Below are positions 39,631 through 48,958 of a stretch of DNA of 64,000 bases, piece by piece. Positions within the stretch are counted from its first letter, which is position 1. The number at the start of each line of letters is the position of its first letter. This DNA is from Stentor roeselii (taxonomy: Eukaryota; Ciliophora; Heterotrichea; Heterotrichida; Stentoridae): contig RSEH01000026.1 in the NCBI GenBank assembly GCA_006503475.1, positions 124,001 through 188,000 of the forward strand, in the 5' to 3' direction. The notes below the pieces were generated by a model, which saw only the letters and a program-made list of their open reading frames with translations, did not search any database and was not told where the DNA came from. Position numbers and translations under genes: made by a program.

Positions 39631-40506
39631 ATGTCTTCCGATGATTCTACAAACATCGAAAAACCATTCGTCAACTTCTCTCAGCCGATACTTCAGATAG
39701 ATAATCAGGTGGCTGAATCTTTCACGATAAATGTTCAGGGTGTTAATGTCCTATTCAAGCATAAAGATCAGAATCTGCTTCCAATATCGATTTCAGAAAT
39801 ACCTGAACAGATGTTAATGAAAATCAGTACAAAACTAACGTTTTTTCATTTGACTTTCAGTAACAAACAGTTTCAAGGACTTAAGTCTCCTGATACTTAC
39901 ACGGTTTTCGTCCTTGGAAAAAACATTTTGTTTGATGGAAGCCTTTTCGCATTTAACGAATTGAATATGACTGGACTGGACTTCGGTGAAGGAGTTTATT
40001 ATGGCCAGGTGATGAATGAAGTGCCTCATGGATTTGGAGTTCTTAAGATGAAAGGGTGCAAATTTGTTGGAGAGTTTTTTGATGGAAGTCCTGTCAATAA
40101 AGGATTTTTTATTGGACAGTATCGATTGAGTAGTGGACTTTTGTATCAAGGAGAAACTTTTAATCAAAGTTTGAATGGATATGGAAAGGTTACTTTTCCT
40201 AATCAGGATACTTATGAAGGTTATTTATTTGATAATCATTTGCATGGAAATGGGATTTATGTGTTTTCTGAAGGAAGAGAAGATGAACAGAGAAGATGGT
40301 ATGAAGGAGATTTCAAAAAAAGTCGTAAGGATGGAGAAGGGACTTATCATTGGAGTGAAAATTGTTACTTTAAAGGTACCTGGAAAGATGATTTTCCGGA
40401 AGGGAGAGGAATTTTCTTTAAAGAAGATGGATCTTGTGTGGAAGGGGTTTGGAAAGAAGGGCAGCTTATTAGCATAATCAGTAAAAAAAAGATTGTTAAG
40501 GTATAA
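39631..40506 (+). CDS. MORN-repeat protein
   Basis: A 291-residue protein. The first about 105 residues are not recognised. About six to seven MORN units follow from GVYYGQVMNEVPHGFGV through YQGETFNQSLNGYG, YEGYLFDNHLHGNG, YEGDFKKSRKDGEGTY, FKGTWKDDFPEGRG to VEGVWKEGQLI. MORN repeats fold into an extended beta-hairpin ribbon used at membranes or cytoskeletal scaffolds. Unlike the MORN protein at 34481, it has no acylation signal or IQ motif. The start at MSSDDSTN follows AATAA. Overlapping frames in the same region are shadows. Confidence 0.9.
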   Translation: MSSDDSTNIEKPFVNFSQPILQIDNQVAESFTINVQGVNVLFKHKDQNLLPISISEIPEQMLMKISTKLTFFHLTFSNKQFQGLKSPDTYTVFVLGKNILFDGSLFAFNELNMTGLDFGEGVYYGQVMNEVPHGFGVLKMKGCKFVGEFFDGSPVNKGFFIGQYRLSSGLLYQGETFNQSLNGYGKVTFPNQDTYEGYLFDNHLHGNGIYVFSEGREDEQRRWYEGDFKKSRKDGEGTYHWSENCYFKGTWKDDFPEGRGIFFKEDGSCVEGVWKEGQLISIISKKKIVKV

Positions 40507-41037
40507 TAAATATGATTTGAATAGGGATGTTGAAAATTACTGGATAATAGGGTTTGTTTGTTTTTTGTAGATTATTTGTTTGATAAACTCTTATGTTTTA
40601 AGTTCATAAGTGTTCCTCAAGCTTTATTTGACACTAAAAATAATCGAAAAGTTAAAATATTGAATTCTACATAGATGTTGGGGAATTTCGTGAAAAAAGT
40701 GAATCTTAATTTAATTAGATGATGATAAACTAGACCCCTTGAAATATACGCTAGTAATCAATTATTGTAATTTTAGATCACAGGTATAATTGAAAATCAT
40801 CAAAACCATATGGATATTTTGGATTATTAAATTCCATTGGTTTTATTGAATTTTTTGAATCATTTTATAGAGATTGGAAAGATTTCAGTGTTAAACCTTA
40901 CATGATATAGGAAAGATTAATACTGTGAGATATAATCAAAATTCTTATAAAAAATATGTATTTCAACAGGTTTCTAATTCAGCTGGCTGGATTAACTGGA
41001 GTTATCATTTTGATTTAATTAATATTTTTGTTTACTT
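40507..41037. other. Intergenic before the DUF229-type gene
   Basis: About 0.5 kb, AT-rich. The end (from 40956) contains an ATG reading MYFNRFLIQLAGLTGVIILI then TAA, which would make a good membrane anchor but is out of frame with the gene below and not joined to it by a 15-nt intron of the usual form. Confidence 0.5.
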
Positions 41038-43002
41038 TTGATTTACATAATTATTTACTTTTCTGATGATTATGAAGCTCAGTACTCACTCTTAAAACTG
41101 CCTAAAGATCTCATCAATTATCCAGTGAATTCTAATCTTTCTGAAACTTCTCTAATCTACAAAGAGAGACACAAAGCCTCAAAGCTAAAAATCCCAAAAA
41201 AATGTTTACCTATTTCATTAGGAATCCTTCCAGAGCAAGACACCGACTATTTTATATCAAAAAAAGTTGAATGTTACAATAAATTTAACCCAAAATATTT
41301 TAAAATCGAAGATGACTTGCTTCAAATCACTTGTTACGGTGAAGCTGAGTACTTTATTGATGATAAGACTTCCGAAAGGATGATCGGCGAGTACCCAGCT
41401 GTATCAAAGTGGAAAAAATATAATTCTCCAGTTAAAATAAAAGGATCCGAATTCGCTTTCGCTAAATGTAACAATCAACACTATTCTTTATTAAAAAATC
41501 AATTTGATTACTCAAAGTTTAAACAATCACTTGATACTTCTGCAGAGATCTACAACAAAACAGGAACTCGACCAAAAAAAATAATTTTTATCTATTTGCT
41601 GATTGATTCTTTATCAAGGCAAAATTTTTTTAGAAATTTGAATCAAACAGCTACTTTTTTACTTTCTAACCTTTCTTATTCAGGCCACTTACTGTATGAT
41701 TTTTTTATGAATAATATAGAGAACTTTGATACGGTCTCGAATTTTGCTCCAATGTTTCTAGGAATGAAACTTGAAGCGCTTAAAAAAACTTTGAATGCAT
41801 CGGTTAAAGAAGAAAAAGATAGGGAAAAATTTTTAAAGTATCAAAATCAGTCTGCACTTTGGTCTGAATTTAAACGAAAAGGATTTGTGACCCTATTTTC
41901 AACAGAAAGTTCAAAAGACTTCATAAGTTCCATAACCGGGCGAGAAATCCTAACAGACCACATAATCGGCGGTTTCTGGAGAGAAGCATCAAGATCCTTA
42001 AAATTCACCGAATTCACAACCTCAGCTCAATGCATAGCAGGTAAGATGCCGCATGAATACTCATTAAACTACTTAAAAGACTTTTTATCCAACTACAAAG
42101 ACACAAATCGTGCAGTTTTTTTACACATAAACACAGCTCATGAAGAGACCTGCAGCAGAGTCAAGCAACTTGACGTGCCTTTATTGAGATTTTTGAAGTG
42201 GCTTATGAAAGACGATACAGAAAAATTATTAATAATAGCAGGAGACCACGGCAGGTATTTAAACCCAGTGAATCTCGAGTCGAACAGTGAAAGGTCTTCT
42301 CCAGCTCATTTCGTTGCAGCTTCAGCGAGTTTGATGGAAAGGTTAGACCTGCATCAGACTTTTCAAGCAAATCAAGACAAGTTGCTGAGTCGACTTGACT
42401 GGTACGAGACAGTTAAGTCTGTTAGTCTTTTTCCTTATGTTGAAGGAAGAAAGGAACTGGAAAGTGAAGATCAAAAGGAAGGATTTAACCTTTTTTATCA
42501 AAATGTTAGTAAATACAGAGATTGCAGTCATATTCGAGTTCCTAGAGAAACTTGTATTTGTCATAATCAAGTTATTAGAAATTTGGAAAAGAAGGGATTT
42601 TTTGATTTGGTTTCTATGAGTATTATGATGATTAATTCTTATTTCTCTGAAAAGGAAAAGGAAATTCAATGTGAAGTAATTAGGAAGTATGAGATTTCTA
42701 CTGTGATTCAATATGGACCTTTTAATGACTTGAAAGAAACTATAAAAATTTTAGTGTTTTTTGAAAGTGATTCGAAAAATGCTAGTTTGGTTATTTCTTT
42801 GTTGAATAGATATGCGATGACTGCACAAAAGTTGAATAAAAACTTGGGGCTTACTTCGAGTTCAGAAATTATTAGGCGGATTAATGGAAAGTTGAAAGGG
42901 GATCATCGATTGTATAGCATTCGGTCGAGTTTTCCTGAGGATCTTTTGATTGCAGATAAGGATTTGAGGAAAATTTGCATAAGAATACAACAATTTAACT
43001 AA
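41038..43002 (+). CDS. DUF229-type (sulfatase/alkaline-phosphatase fold) protein, 5' end unresolved
   Basis: About 654 residues in one frame that lacks an ATG at its start (it opens with TTG at 41038; the first in-frame ATG is about 115 codons in). IFIYLLIDSLSRQNFFRNLN (about 185-205) carries the Asp-Ser of the alkaline-phosphatase superfamily, and LLIIAGDHGRYLNP (about 398) the conserved DHG. An internal HINTAHEETCSR also fits DUF229, a group of type II surface or Golgi proteins of unknown substrate. The N-terminal anchor expected in the family is missing from this frame, although the sequence from 40956 would encode one in another frame. The 5' end is either miscalled, interrupted by an assembly error, or decayed. 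Confidence 0.75.
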   Translation: MIYIIIYFSDDYEAQYSLLKLPKDLINYPVNSNLSETSLIYKERHKASKLKIPKKCLPISLGILPEQDTDYFISKKVECYNKFNPKYFKIEDDLLQITCYGEAEYFIDDKTSERMIGEYPAVSKWKKYNSPVKIKGSEFAFAKCNNQHYSLLKNQFDYSKFKQSLDTSAEIYNKTGTRPKKIIFIYLLIDSLSRQNFFRNLNQTATFLLSNLSYSGHLLYDFFMNNIENFDTVSNFAPMFLGMKLEALKKTLNASVKEEKDREKFLKYQNQSALWSEFKRKGFVTLFSTESSKDFISSITGREILTDHIIGGFWREASRSLKFTEFTTSAQCIAGKMPHEYSLNYLKDFLSNYKDTNRAVFLHINTAHEETCSRVKQLDVPLLRFLKWLMKDDTEKLLIIAGDHGRYLNPVNLESNSERSSPAHFVAASASLMERLDLHQTFQANQDKLLSRLDWYETVKSVSLFPYVEGRKELESEDQKEGFNLFYQNVSKYRDCSHIRVPRETCICHNQVIRNLEKKGFFDLVSMSIMMINSYFSEKEKEIQCEVIRKYEISTVIQYGPFNDLKETIKILVFFESDSKNASLVISLLNRYAMTAQKLNKNLGLTSSSEIIRRINGKLKGDHRLYSIRSSFPEDLLIADKDLRKICIRIQQFN

Positions 43003-43019
43003 GAGTATTATTAAAATAC

Positions 43020-43949
43020 TTACTCTCTTAAAGCTTGTCTAGCTTTATATATTTTATACTCTTTACCTACGTAGTCTTTGTAAGCTTCCCAAGTCAAAAA
43101 CATGACCGTGCACCAAGGTCCAATTCTCATCCAAAGGAACCAAAACCCATTATAAAGTGCAAGAAACCCTTCATTCTTAACAATCTTCTTAAAGCAATCC
43201 AAAGGTCCAGTAAACCTCATTTCATTTCCCTTGACCTCATTCGGATTAGCCCTAGTAGAGTTCATATACCTAGTTTTCACCACATCAATCGGAGAACTAG
43301 CAACAGAGGCAAAAAACCCTGCAGTGATACTCGCAAAAAACCTTAACCAAACAGAACTTTCCTCAAATCCAAACCAATCCATGAACAATTTCTTCGAATT
43401 ATCATAAGTTCCCAGTTCCGCCGAGTTAACAACAACTGCTCTGTAGATATTCGGAGAACTTCCTCGATAAAAACCCTGAACAAAGCCTTCATTCGTGTAG
43501 ATCTTCTTCAGACAGTCCAAAAGTCCTGAGTACTTCAATTGTGCCTCGTCGTTTATGATCCGAATCTTGCAGACGTCTAAAGGAGTGCAAAGAAAACTTG
43601 AGAAACCTCCACTTAAGGCACCAAGAAGGAACCTTTGAAAGACTCCTGCTGATGATGCGTCGATTCCTAGTGCGGCTTTCGCCTTGTCGTATATGGCGAT
43701 ACGCACTCCTGAGTACTGGAATTGTCGGAAAAAGGCTGGAATTATTCCCCAGTAAAAACCTTTGATACCTGATTTTGAATAGTTCACACGGATTGCATCG
43801 AGTGGGCCGGAGTACTTCACACTTCCTTGGGTTCCTCCGAGTTGCATTTTGGTCTTCAGCTGGTCCATTGGGAATGTCACGAACTCCGCTATGCATGATG
43901 ATAGACTGCCTCCCAAGAATGAGAGGGAAATAGGAAGTTCATCAGCCAT
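43020..43949 (-). CDS. Mitochondrial carrier (SLC25) protein, dicarboxylate/UCP-like
   Basis: A 309-residue protein when started at MADELPISLSFLGG; the longer frame to 44054 begins with TTG. Three carrier repeats of about 100 residues each show the signature Px(D/E)xx(K/R): FPMDQLKTKMQ, TPLDVCKIRII and SPIDVVKTRYM, each followed by a GxxGFYxG-type motif (GIKGFYWGI, FVQGFYRGS, FLALYNGFW). These carriers sit in the inner mitochondrial membrane and exchange small anions. The pattern and the order of motifs are closest to the dicarboxylate/uncoupling-protein branch, but the substrate is not proven. Its 3' end faces the DUF229-type gene with a 17-bp gap. Confidence 0.9.
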   Translation of the reverse strand: MADELPISLSFLGGSLSSCIAEFVTFPMDQLKTKMQLGGTQGSVKYSGPLDAIRVNYSKSGIKGFYWGIIPAFFRQFQYSGVRIAIYDKAKAALGIDASSAGVFQRFLLGALSGGFSSFLCTPLDVCKIRIINDEAQLKYSGLLDCLKKIYTNEGFVQGFYRGSSPNIYRAVVVNSAELGTYDNSKKLFMDWFGFEESSVWLRFFASITAGFFASVASSPIDVVKTRYMNSTRANPNEVKGNEMRFTGPLDCFKKIVKNEGFLALYNGFWFLWMRIGPWCTVMFLTWEAYKDYVGKEYKIYKARQALRE

Positions 43950-44159
43950 CTTAAATTGTAAAAGTTGTTGCCAAATTAAGCTCAACAAGTTGTGGTGAAT
44001 ATGGTGAAAGGGTTCAAGCAAAAGTATAGCAATATCAAAATGGTAATAAAACAAATTCTACCGTTGAATGAAGATTGTTGTTCTTTTGTCAATTCAAATA
44101 TAATTTAAATCTTTCTCTTCCCTAAAATATCCTTCTTAAAATCATCTATTATCTAATAT

Positions 44160-45641
44160 TTAATTATCCTCTGAAGGAATATCAGATAAAGGAGTTTCCT
44201 TCAACTCAAAAGTATCAAGATTCAAGCACCAAAGATTTCTCACGAAATATTTAATGAAATAGGCACAATTATTAAAAACAACAGGTTTGCTATAGCTCCA
44301 CCAGTCGCGATCAATAATATCCCTACTCTTCCAACAATCAAGTTCCCCAGCAGGTGCGAAATAAACCTTATCACCACACATGCAATAAACAAAATCATTA
44401 TGACAAAACAAGATTTTATTCTTAGTCCTGCCAAGGTCCAAGTTGAGATTTTGATATTCATTAATTTCAGGAGAAAACAGAAAAATCTTCTCATAATCAT
44501 TACCTGCCAATAAAATCCCTGAAGAAGTTAAACAAGCAGAGATTCTTGAAATTTTAACAGGTAGTTCATTTAAGTTTTCCCATTCGCCTGTGGCAAAAGT
44601 GAATTTTTCAGCGAATTTCCCTTTGTTGCCTCCGAATACGTAAATAATTCCGTCTTTTTGGACTATGCAGTGACCGGAGCGACCGTTGAACTCTTTTTTA
44701 TTTTCGACTACACCTCGTTCGAAGTCAATCATTAAGACTTCTGAGTTGTTCATACCGTTTCCCCCACAAAAGAAAACTTGGCCGTTGTCCATTTCTAGCC
44801 AAGATGCTTCAAAGGTCCAGTTTCTGTCGAATGTGATTTCTTTTTTTTTTAGCTTTTCAAGGTTTACCCTGGTGGCGTTGCTCTTGCCAGGATGAAATAA
44901 GAATAAATAATGTCCGCAGTGCTCTGGGACGATCCTAATCTGCTCTAAAAATATCCTCAAATTGATTAAAATATCATCAGCTGGAATAACCACAGGTGGT
45001 GGAGGACGTAAATTAGAATGTCCATAAGTAAGTATCGAATTAACAACTTTTCCAGCTTCAGTATTACAATCAGGTATTTTTTTCAATACCTGAGCCGCGA
45101 CCTCTTTTTTCAACACCTTAAACCTTTCATTTTCGACAAGATTTTTCGCAGTAAGAAGTTCTCTCTGCTCTTCAATCCAAGTGGCAATAAGACTTTCCAG
45201 CTGATATTTAAGTACTTCTAAAACCTCACAAGAGCTATTAGCCTGCACAGCTCTATCAATCTCATCATGTGCTTGTCTCAAACAATTATTTCGAAGTTGA
45301 ATTTCCGGAAGTTCCTTGGTACTTTTAACGATTTCTTTCCATTTGATAGGAATAAAGATATGGTCTTCATCTCTTTGTAACCGTTTGCAAGGTTTACAAA
45401 CAGGAAGCGCATTATCAGAGGAAATTTGTAAAAACTCAGCAATACCTGAAGGGCAGAACAAGCAAGAAAATTCACTTGTCTTGAAGAGACCTCTGGTTTG
45501 TGTGTTCATTGATTGAAAACTGTCCTCAGGGTTGTTAAAAGCGTGCTTGTTCATGCAGTTTATGCAAACAAAGACCCGCGGACTACAAAGAGTGCATCTG
45601 TGAGTTGCTGGCGACCCGCATGAGCAGAAGACTTGCTCCAT
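44160..45641 (-). CDS. Zinc-finger / coiled-coil / Kelch-like repeat protein
   Basis: A 493-residue protein. Residues about 6-45 hold a B-box-like cluster (CSCGSPATHRCTLC, CINCMNKH), followed by two CxxC pairs (CLFC, CKPC) and IPIKWKEIVKSTKEL. A helical linker with long Glu/Leu runs spans about 110-215. The C-terminal half (about 290-480) has Kelch-type blades: VFFCGGNGMNNSEVLMIDFE, IIYVFGGNKGKFAEKF with the Gly-Gly and trailing Trp (GEWENLNE), and ILLAGNDYEKIFLF. Likely a beta-propeller adaptor. The shorter protein at 54854 shares the N-terminal part. Its ATG is 10 nt beyond the stop of the gene at 45652 on the same strand. Confidence 0.82.
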   Translation of the reverse strand: MEQVFCSCGSPATHRCTLCSPRVFVCINCMNKHAFNNPEDSFQSMNTQTRGLFKTSEFSCLFCPSGIAEFLQISSDNALPVCKPCKRLQRDEDHIFIPIKWKEIVKSTKELPEIQLRNNCLRQAHDEIDRAVQANSSCEVLEVLKYQLESLIATWIEEQRELLTAKNLVENERFKVLKKEVAAQVLKKIPDCNTEAGKVVNSILTYGHSNLRPPPPVVIPADDILINLRIFLEQIRIVPEHCGHYLFLFHPGKSNATRVNLEKLKKKEITFDRNWTFEASWLEMDNGQVFFCGGNGMNNSEVLMIDFERGVVENKKEFNGRSGHCIVQKDGIIYVFGGNKGKFAEKFTFATGEWENLNELPVKISRISACLTSSGILLAGNDYEKIFLFSPEINEYQNLNLDLGRTKNKILFCHNDFVYCMCGDKVYFAPAGELDCWKSRDIIDRDWWSYSKPVVFNNCAYFIKYFVRNLWCLNLDTFELKETPLSDIPSEDN

Positions 45642-45651
45642 TTATAGAAAA

Positions 45652-46281
45652 TTAGGGAAAGTTCTGTTTAGTTAACCATTTATCGTAGATTCTTTTCAGT
45701 TCTTCTTTAATTAGCTTCTTTGGCACGTAGTTTCCTTTCACGGAGATGGTTTTTTTATTGTCGTAGTCAGGCTTTGATATTATCTCTAATTGGATGTCGT
45801 CTTCGAATGACCGGAAAAGGATCATGAAGGGGTCGTTGTATAACTCGTAAAACTCGACATCGAAAAATTTTTTAAACTTTTCGAAAGAGTCGATTATGAA
45901 AATTAACTGATCGTTATTGAAAAGTTCTGATTTTAACTCTTTTTGGTCTATTAAAATCTCTAGATTTTCTATAATTTTCAGTGATTTATGAAGGATTTTT
46001 TGGGAAAGGAGATGTGAGTCGATTTCGATGTCGTATTCTTTCATTAGATGGACTTTTTCATCAAGGGGTCTTTTGATGTGGGAATTTGAGAAGAGCTCTG
46101 GGAAGTCTGATAAGGAAGAGTTTAAATCTTTCAGAAAAAGTTTGAGTTTTTCATCGGCTTGGGTGAGAATGAGTTGCACATGATGAGAGTTTTTAGAGAA
46201 ATCAAGTAAAGTGATAGAATCATTCCAGATTTTCACGAAATTTCCTTGATTTTCAAAGATTTTCTTTAGACTTTCTATCAT
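45652..46281 (-). CDS. Hypothetical protein
   Basis: A 209-residue protein that I do not recognise. It is Leu/Phe/Lys-rich and mostly helical (SLKKIFENQGNFVKIW, KILHKSLKIIENLEILID), with no Cys cluster, signal peptide or membrane helix. It lies 13 nt below the stop of the coiled-coil gene and 10 nt above the Kelch gene on the same strand, so the three genes make a very tight minus-strand run (47158 to 44160). Confidence 0.7.
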   Translation of the reverse strand: MIESLKKIFENQGNFVKIWNDSITLLDFSKNSHHVQLILTQADEKLKLFLKDLNSSLSDFPELFSNSHIKRPLDEKVHLMKEYDIEIDSHLLSQKILHKSLKIIENLEILIDQKELKSELFNNDQLIFIIDSFEKFKKFFDVEFYELYNDPFMILFRSFEDDIQLEIISKPDYDNKKTISVKGNYVPKKLIKEELKRIYDKWLTKQNFP

Positions 46282-46294
46282 TATTAATTAGATA

Positions 46295-47158
46295 TTAGGT
46301 CGAGTATAGAGCTTTCACGGAAGGTTTATACAAAAAAGAGACATCAGGATGGTAGATGTCAGGATTATCTCCTAAGTGCGCACCTGAATTCTTTAAGTTA
46401 AACATGTCGTCATGACTCATGTCAAGTAGTCTCCTCTGCTGGTCCTGTTTAAAAATCTTCGAATTAATCTGAGTCTTTTGCTCTTGAAGGAGCTTTAGCT
46501 GCCCTTCCTTTTCCTTTATGATATTTTCCATCTTTAAAACATTACTTTTCCAGGAACTTGTGAGAATTTTCAATTTTTTGCTTAAGTCTTCAAAAGGTTT
46601 GGAATCAGATTCGGCTTTGCAATCACCTACTAAATTTTTTAGCTTTTCGTATTCTTTTTCTAGTTCTTGTGATTTTGAAATGTCGTTGTTGGTCTTTTCT
46701 TGAATGTTTTTCAGATTTTCTTCGATTGTTGACAGGTTTTTCTTGTGAAATTTCAGGTCTCTTGTTAGAGACTCTTCTGTGTCAGTCGATTTTGAAAGAG
46801 GAGGAAGACCGTGGCCACCGTTTAAGTTTAGTCTTTTGTTTTCTTTTACGAGAAGTTCTAGTTTTTCTTTCAGTTTTTCTACCTTTTCGGATAGTTGGAT
46901 CTCATTTTCGACTGAGATTGAAGACATCTTCTGGCGAAGAGATTTTTCTTCTGCTGCGTAGATTAGGCATTGCTTGCTCAGGTTTTCTAATGCTGGCCTT
47001 GATGATGACATTGGACTTTTCGAAACGGCTCTTGGACCTCGGCTCGTTATGTCTTGATAGCGTTTGTAAAGTTCATTATAAGCTTCTTTTTTCGATGCAA
47101 TTTGGCTTTTAAGCCTCTCTATCGTTCTGAGTAGGAGTTACTCTTGAGCTGAAGACAT
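46295..47158 (-). CDS. Coiled-coil protein, 2 exons
   Basis: A 282-residue protein. The frame as first seen starts at 47011, but a 15-nt intron (47127-47141) extends it to MSSAQE at 47158, adding TIERLKSQIASKKEAYNELY before the old start. Most of the chain is heptad-like helix (QLSEKVEKLKEKLELLVKEN and ELEKEYEKLKNLV), so it should form a long coiled coil; the end (DNPDIYHPDVSFLYKPSVKA) is not helical. The gene could serve the cytoskeleton or ciliary apparatus; no domain is recognised. An antisense frame (46669-47112) overlaps it and is treated as a shadow. Confidence 0.82.
47127..47141 (-). other. 15-nt intron in coiled-coil gene
   Basis: On the coding strand GTAACTCCTACTCAG. It follows MSSAQ plus two bases, contains an in-frame TAA and restores a frame that reaches an ATG with no further stops. 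Confidence 0.88.
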
Positions 47159-47348
47159 TTAGAATGATATTAAATGATTGATTTAAAAACTTAAAATCGC
47201 CTTCAAGAAAATGGATACAACAAAAACACCAACATATAAAATAAACCTATAAAAATCAATAAAAACATAAAATTTCCCTAAAAAAAATTTAACCCAAAAC
47301 TTTTCAAAAAAAAAGTTCTACATTTCCCAATTAACTACTTTACTACTT

Positions 47349-47522
47349 CTAACATTTCTTCAAAAGATTCAAGTCACTTCCCTGAGGAAACCTGCATTCA
47401 GGACACAATCCTTTTTTCCCAAGTGCATCCCGAATACATTCAAAACAAAAGCGATGTCCACAATTCAGTACCCTTGGGTCTTTAAGAAAATCAATACAAA
47501 TACTACACTCATTTCTTTCCAT
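47349..47522 (-). CDS. Very small RING-finger protein (57 residues)
   Basis: A 57-residue protein, too short for many gene finders. The whole chain is a C3HC4 RING: CSICIDFLKDPRVLNCGHRF, CFECI, then CPEC. The eight metal ligands and the Pro-x-x-L pattern are present, so it should bind an E2. It begins at ATG 47522 and ends in TAG with no extension visible under the 15-nt intron rule. It may be a free RING module or a remnant of a longer protein. Its ATG is 19 bp from the VDAC ATG on the opposite strand. Confidence 0.75.
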   Translation of the reverse strand: MERNECSICIDFLKDPRVLNCGHRFCFECIRDALGKKGLCPECRFPQGSDLNLLKKC

Positions 47523-47541
47523 TTATACCTTCCAATAAAAC

Positions 47542-48402
47542 ATGGCAAAGCTGGACAACTTCAGTGGTTTGACAAGGCCTCAAGAAGACCTTCTGAAAAA
47601 GTACTACTGTTTCGGAAGTCTCGCCCTTCTCAACTTGAACCTGTCCCGTGACAACTTCACCTTCCATACAAGGGTCAGTGAACGTCAAGGGCAGCAATCA
47701 CGAGCATCTGCCTGGCTTCAATACAAGACCGACTTATTCCTCTTAAAAGCGAAAAGAAGAAACGACCGTCTTTCTCATTACAAACTTGAAGTCACTCCCC
47801 AAAAATTCATTCCTAACTTCAAAGCCGTATTTGAATGCAAGTTAGAAGAAGGCAAAGAAGTCGACTCCTCAGCTAATTTCGAGTACAGCCATGAAAAGGT
47901 CAAGGGAAAGCTTTCATATCTCACTGCAAGTAAAACTCTTAGACTACAGGGAACTGCTGGAAAGGCTGAAAATGGATTCGGACTTGATACAAAGGTCAAC
48001 ACTGAAAGCTGGACCGTCTCTAGTCATGTTGAAGCTCTTTGGCTCTTTAAAAATAGTGCAAGACTTGTCTTGAAGCACGTCGGAAAAGACTTGGCATCGA
48101 TTGGGTCGTTTGAAGCGAGTTATTTACACGCGGTGAACAATTCAGCTAATATTGGGTCAAAGGTGACGAGTGACTGGCAAAGTAGAAAAACGTCTTTGGA
48201 AGTAGGAGGAGACTTCGCGTATGATTCAAGCACCTGGGTGAAAGGAAAAGTGAATTCTGATGGAAAACTTGCACTTGCACTTACAAGACTTGTTGCTAAC
48301 AATCTTAGGACTTCTGTGGCTACTGAAGTCACTGTTGCAAGTCTTTTAAGCAACAATTCTGATTCGTTTAAACTTGGAGTGAGGGTTGACTTTAGTGATT
48401 AA
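47542..48402 (+). CDS. Mitochondrial porin (VDAC)
   Basis: A 286-residue protein of beta-strand character, the length of typical VDAC (about 280). Alternating polar/hydrophobic strands fill the chain, and the last strand DSFKLGVRVDF carries the mitochondrial beta-signal used for sorting by the SAM complex. STWVKGKVNSDGKLALALTR and NNLRTSVATEVTV look like the conserved late strands. The N-terminal helix is short (MAKLDNFSGL). VDAC forms the 19-strand channel for metabolites in the mitochondrial outer membrane. Codon use is somewhat G/C-rich, consistent with strong expression. The start codon is only 19 bp from that of the mini-RING gene. Confidence 0.9.
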   Translation: MAKLDNFSGLTRPQEDLLKKYYCFGSLALLNLNLSRDNFTFHTRVSERQGQQSRASAWLQYKTDLFLLKAKRRNDRLSHYKLEVTPQKFIPNFKAVFECKLEEGKEVDSSANFEYSHEKVKGKLSYLTASKTLRLQGTAGKAENGFGLDTKVNTESWTVSSHVEALWLFKNSARLVLKHVGKDLASIGSFEASYLHAVNNSANIGSKVTSDWQSRKTSLEVGGDFAYDSSTWVKGKVNSDGKLALALTRLVANNLRTSVATEVTVASLLSNNSDSFKLGVRVDFSD

Positions 48403-48534
48403 GTAGATTAGGAGTTATAAATGTCAAGTTTGGCTGGGGTATGCTTTTGGGTTACTATTCATTTTGTTTGCTTTTTGTGCAATTTGGAGTTCTACTCGAT
48501 GAAATTGTAAAATTAATGCAGACTTAGTAGCCCT

Positions 48535-48951
48535 ATGAGGTTTGTGTTGCCTCTCTCGTGGTTGGTTGGATTGGCTTTTTCGACTACTAGTCTTGCTTTG
48601 GGTCCGGAATATTTGTCTTCGACGCTACTGGCTTTGATGTTTTTGTTTAGCTTCACCTTTAGCAATAAAGTTCTTTTGTTCTACAAACGTACTGGGTAGG
48701 AGTTATGTAGACTCGCTATGGTATGCAGCCTTGCAGTATGTGCTCAAGGCCTAATCCTAAATATATTACTTGGAATAAGAGATCCCTTATCAGGAGGTCT
48801 TTTCACTCTAATGCTATCAACAGTCTGCATATTCCAATTCATTTACGGATACACATTGCATCGAAAAGGAACCCTACGAGAAGAGTCAAGAAAAGACATT
48901 GACTTAGGTTTAAACGAGGAGAATATTCTAAGCGAGTTCATTAATAACTAG
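48535..48951 (+). CDS. Small four-helix membrane protein, 2 exons
   Basis: A 133-residue protein created by splicing the 15-nt intron 48696-48710. The first exon starts at MRFVLPLSWLVGLAFSTTSL (ATG 48535); the second adds MVCSLAVCAQGLILNILLG and CIFQFIYGY. About four hydrophobic helices are visible, then a short charged tail (HRKGTLREESRKDIDLG). I do not recognise the family. The next gene starts only 7 nt after its TAG. Confidence 0.78.
48696..48710 (+). other. 15-nt intron in small membrane protein gene
   Basis: GTAGGAGTTATGTAG; splits a Gly codon, and splicing gives YKRTGLAMVC. Fits the GTA-N6-A-N2-YAG rule. Confidence 0.87.
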
Positions 48952-48958
48952 ATATAAA

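Noticed and set aside
46669-47112. 147-residue plus-strand frame antisense to the coiled-coil gene
   Set aside because: Mirror of Lys/Glu-rich coding sequence (Phe/Leu/Ser-rich translation), and the other strand has a spliced, start-to-stop gene.
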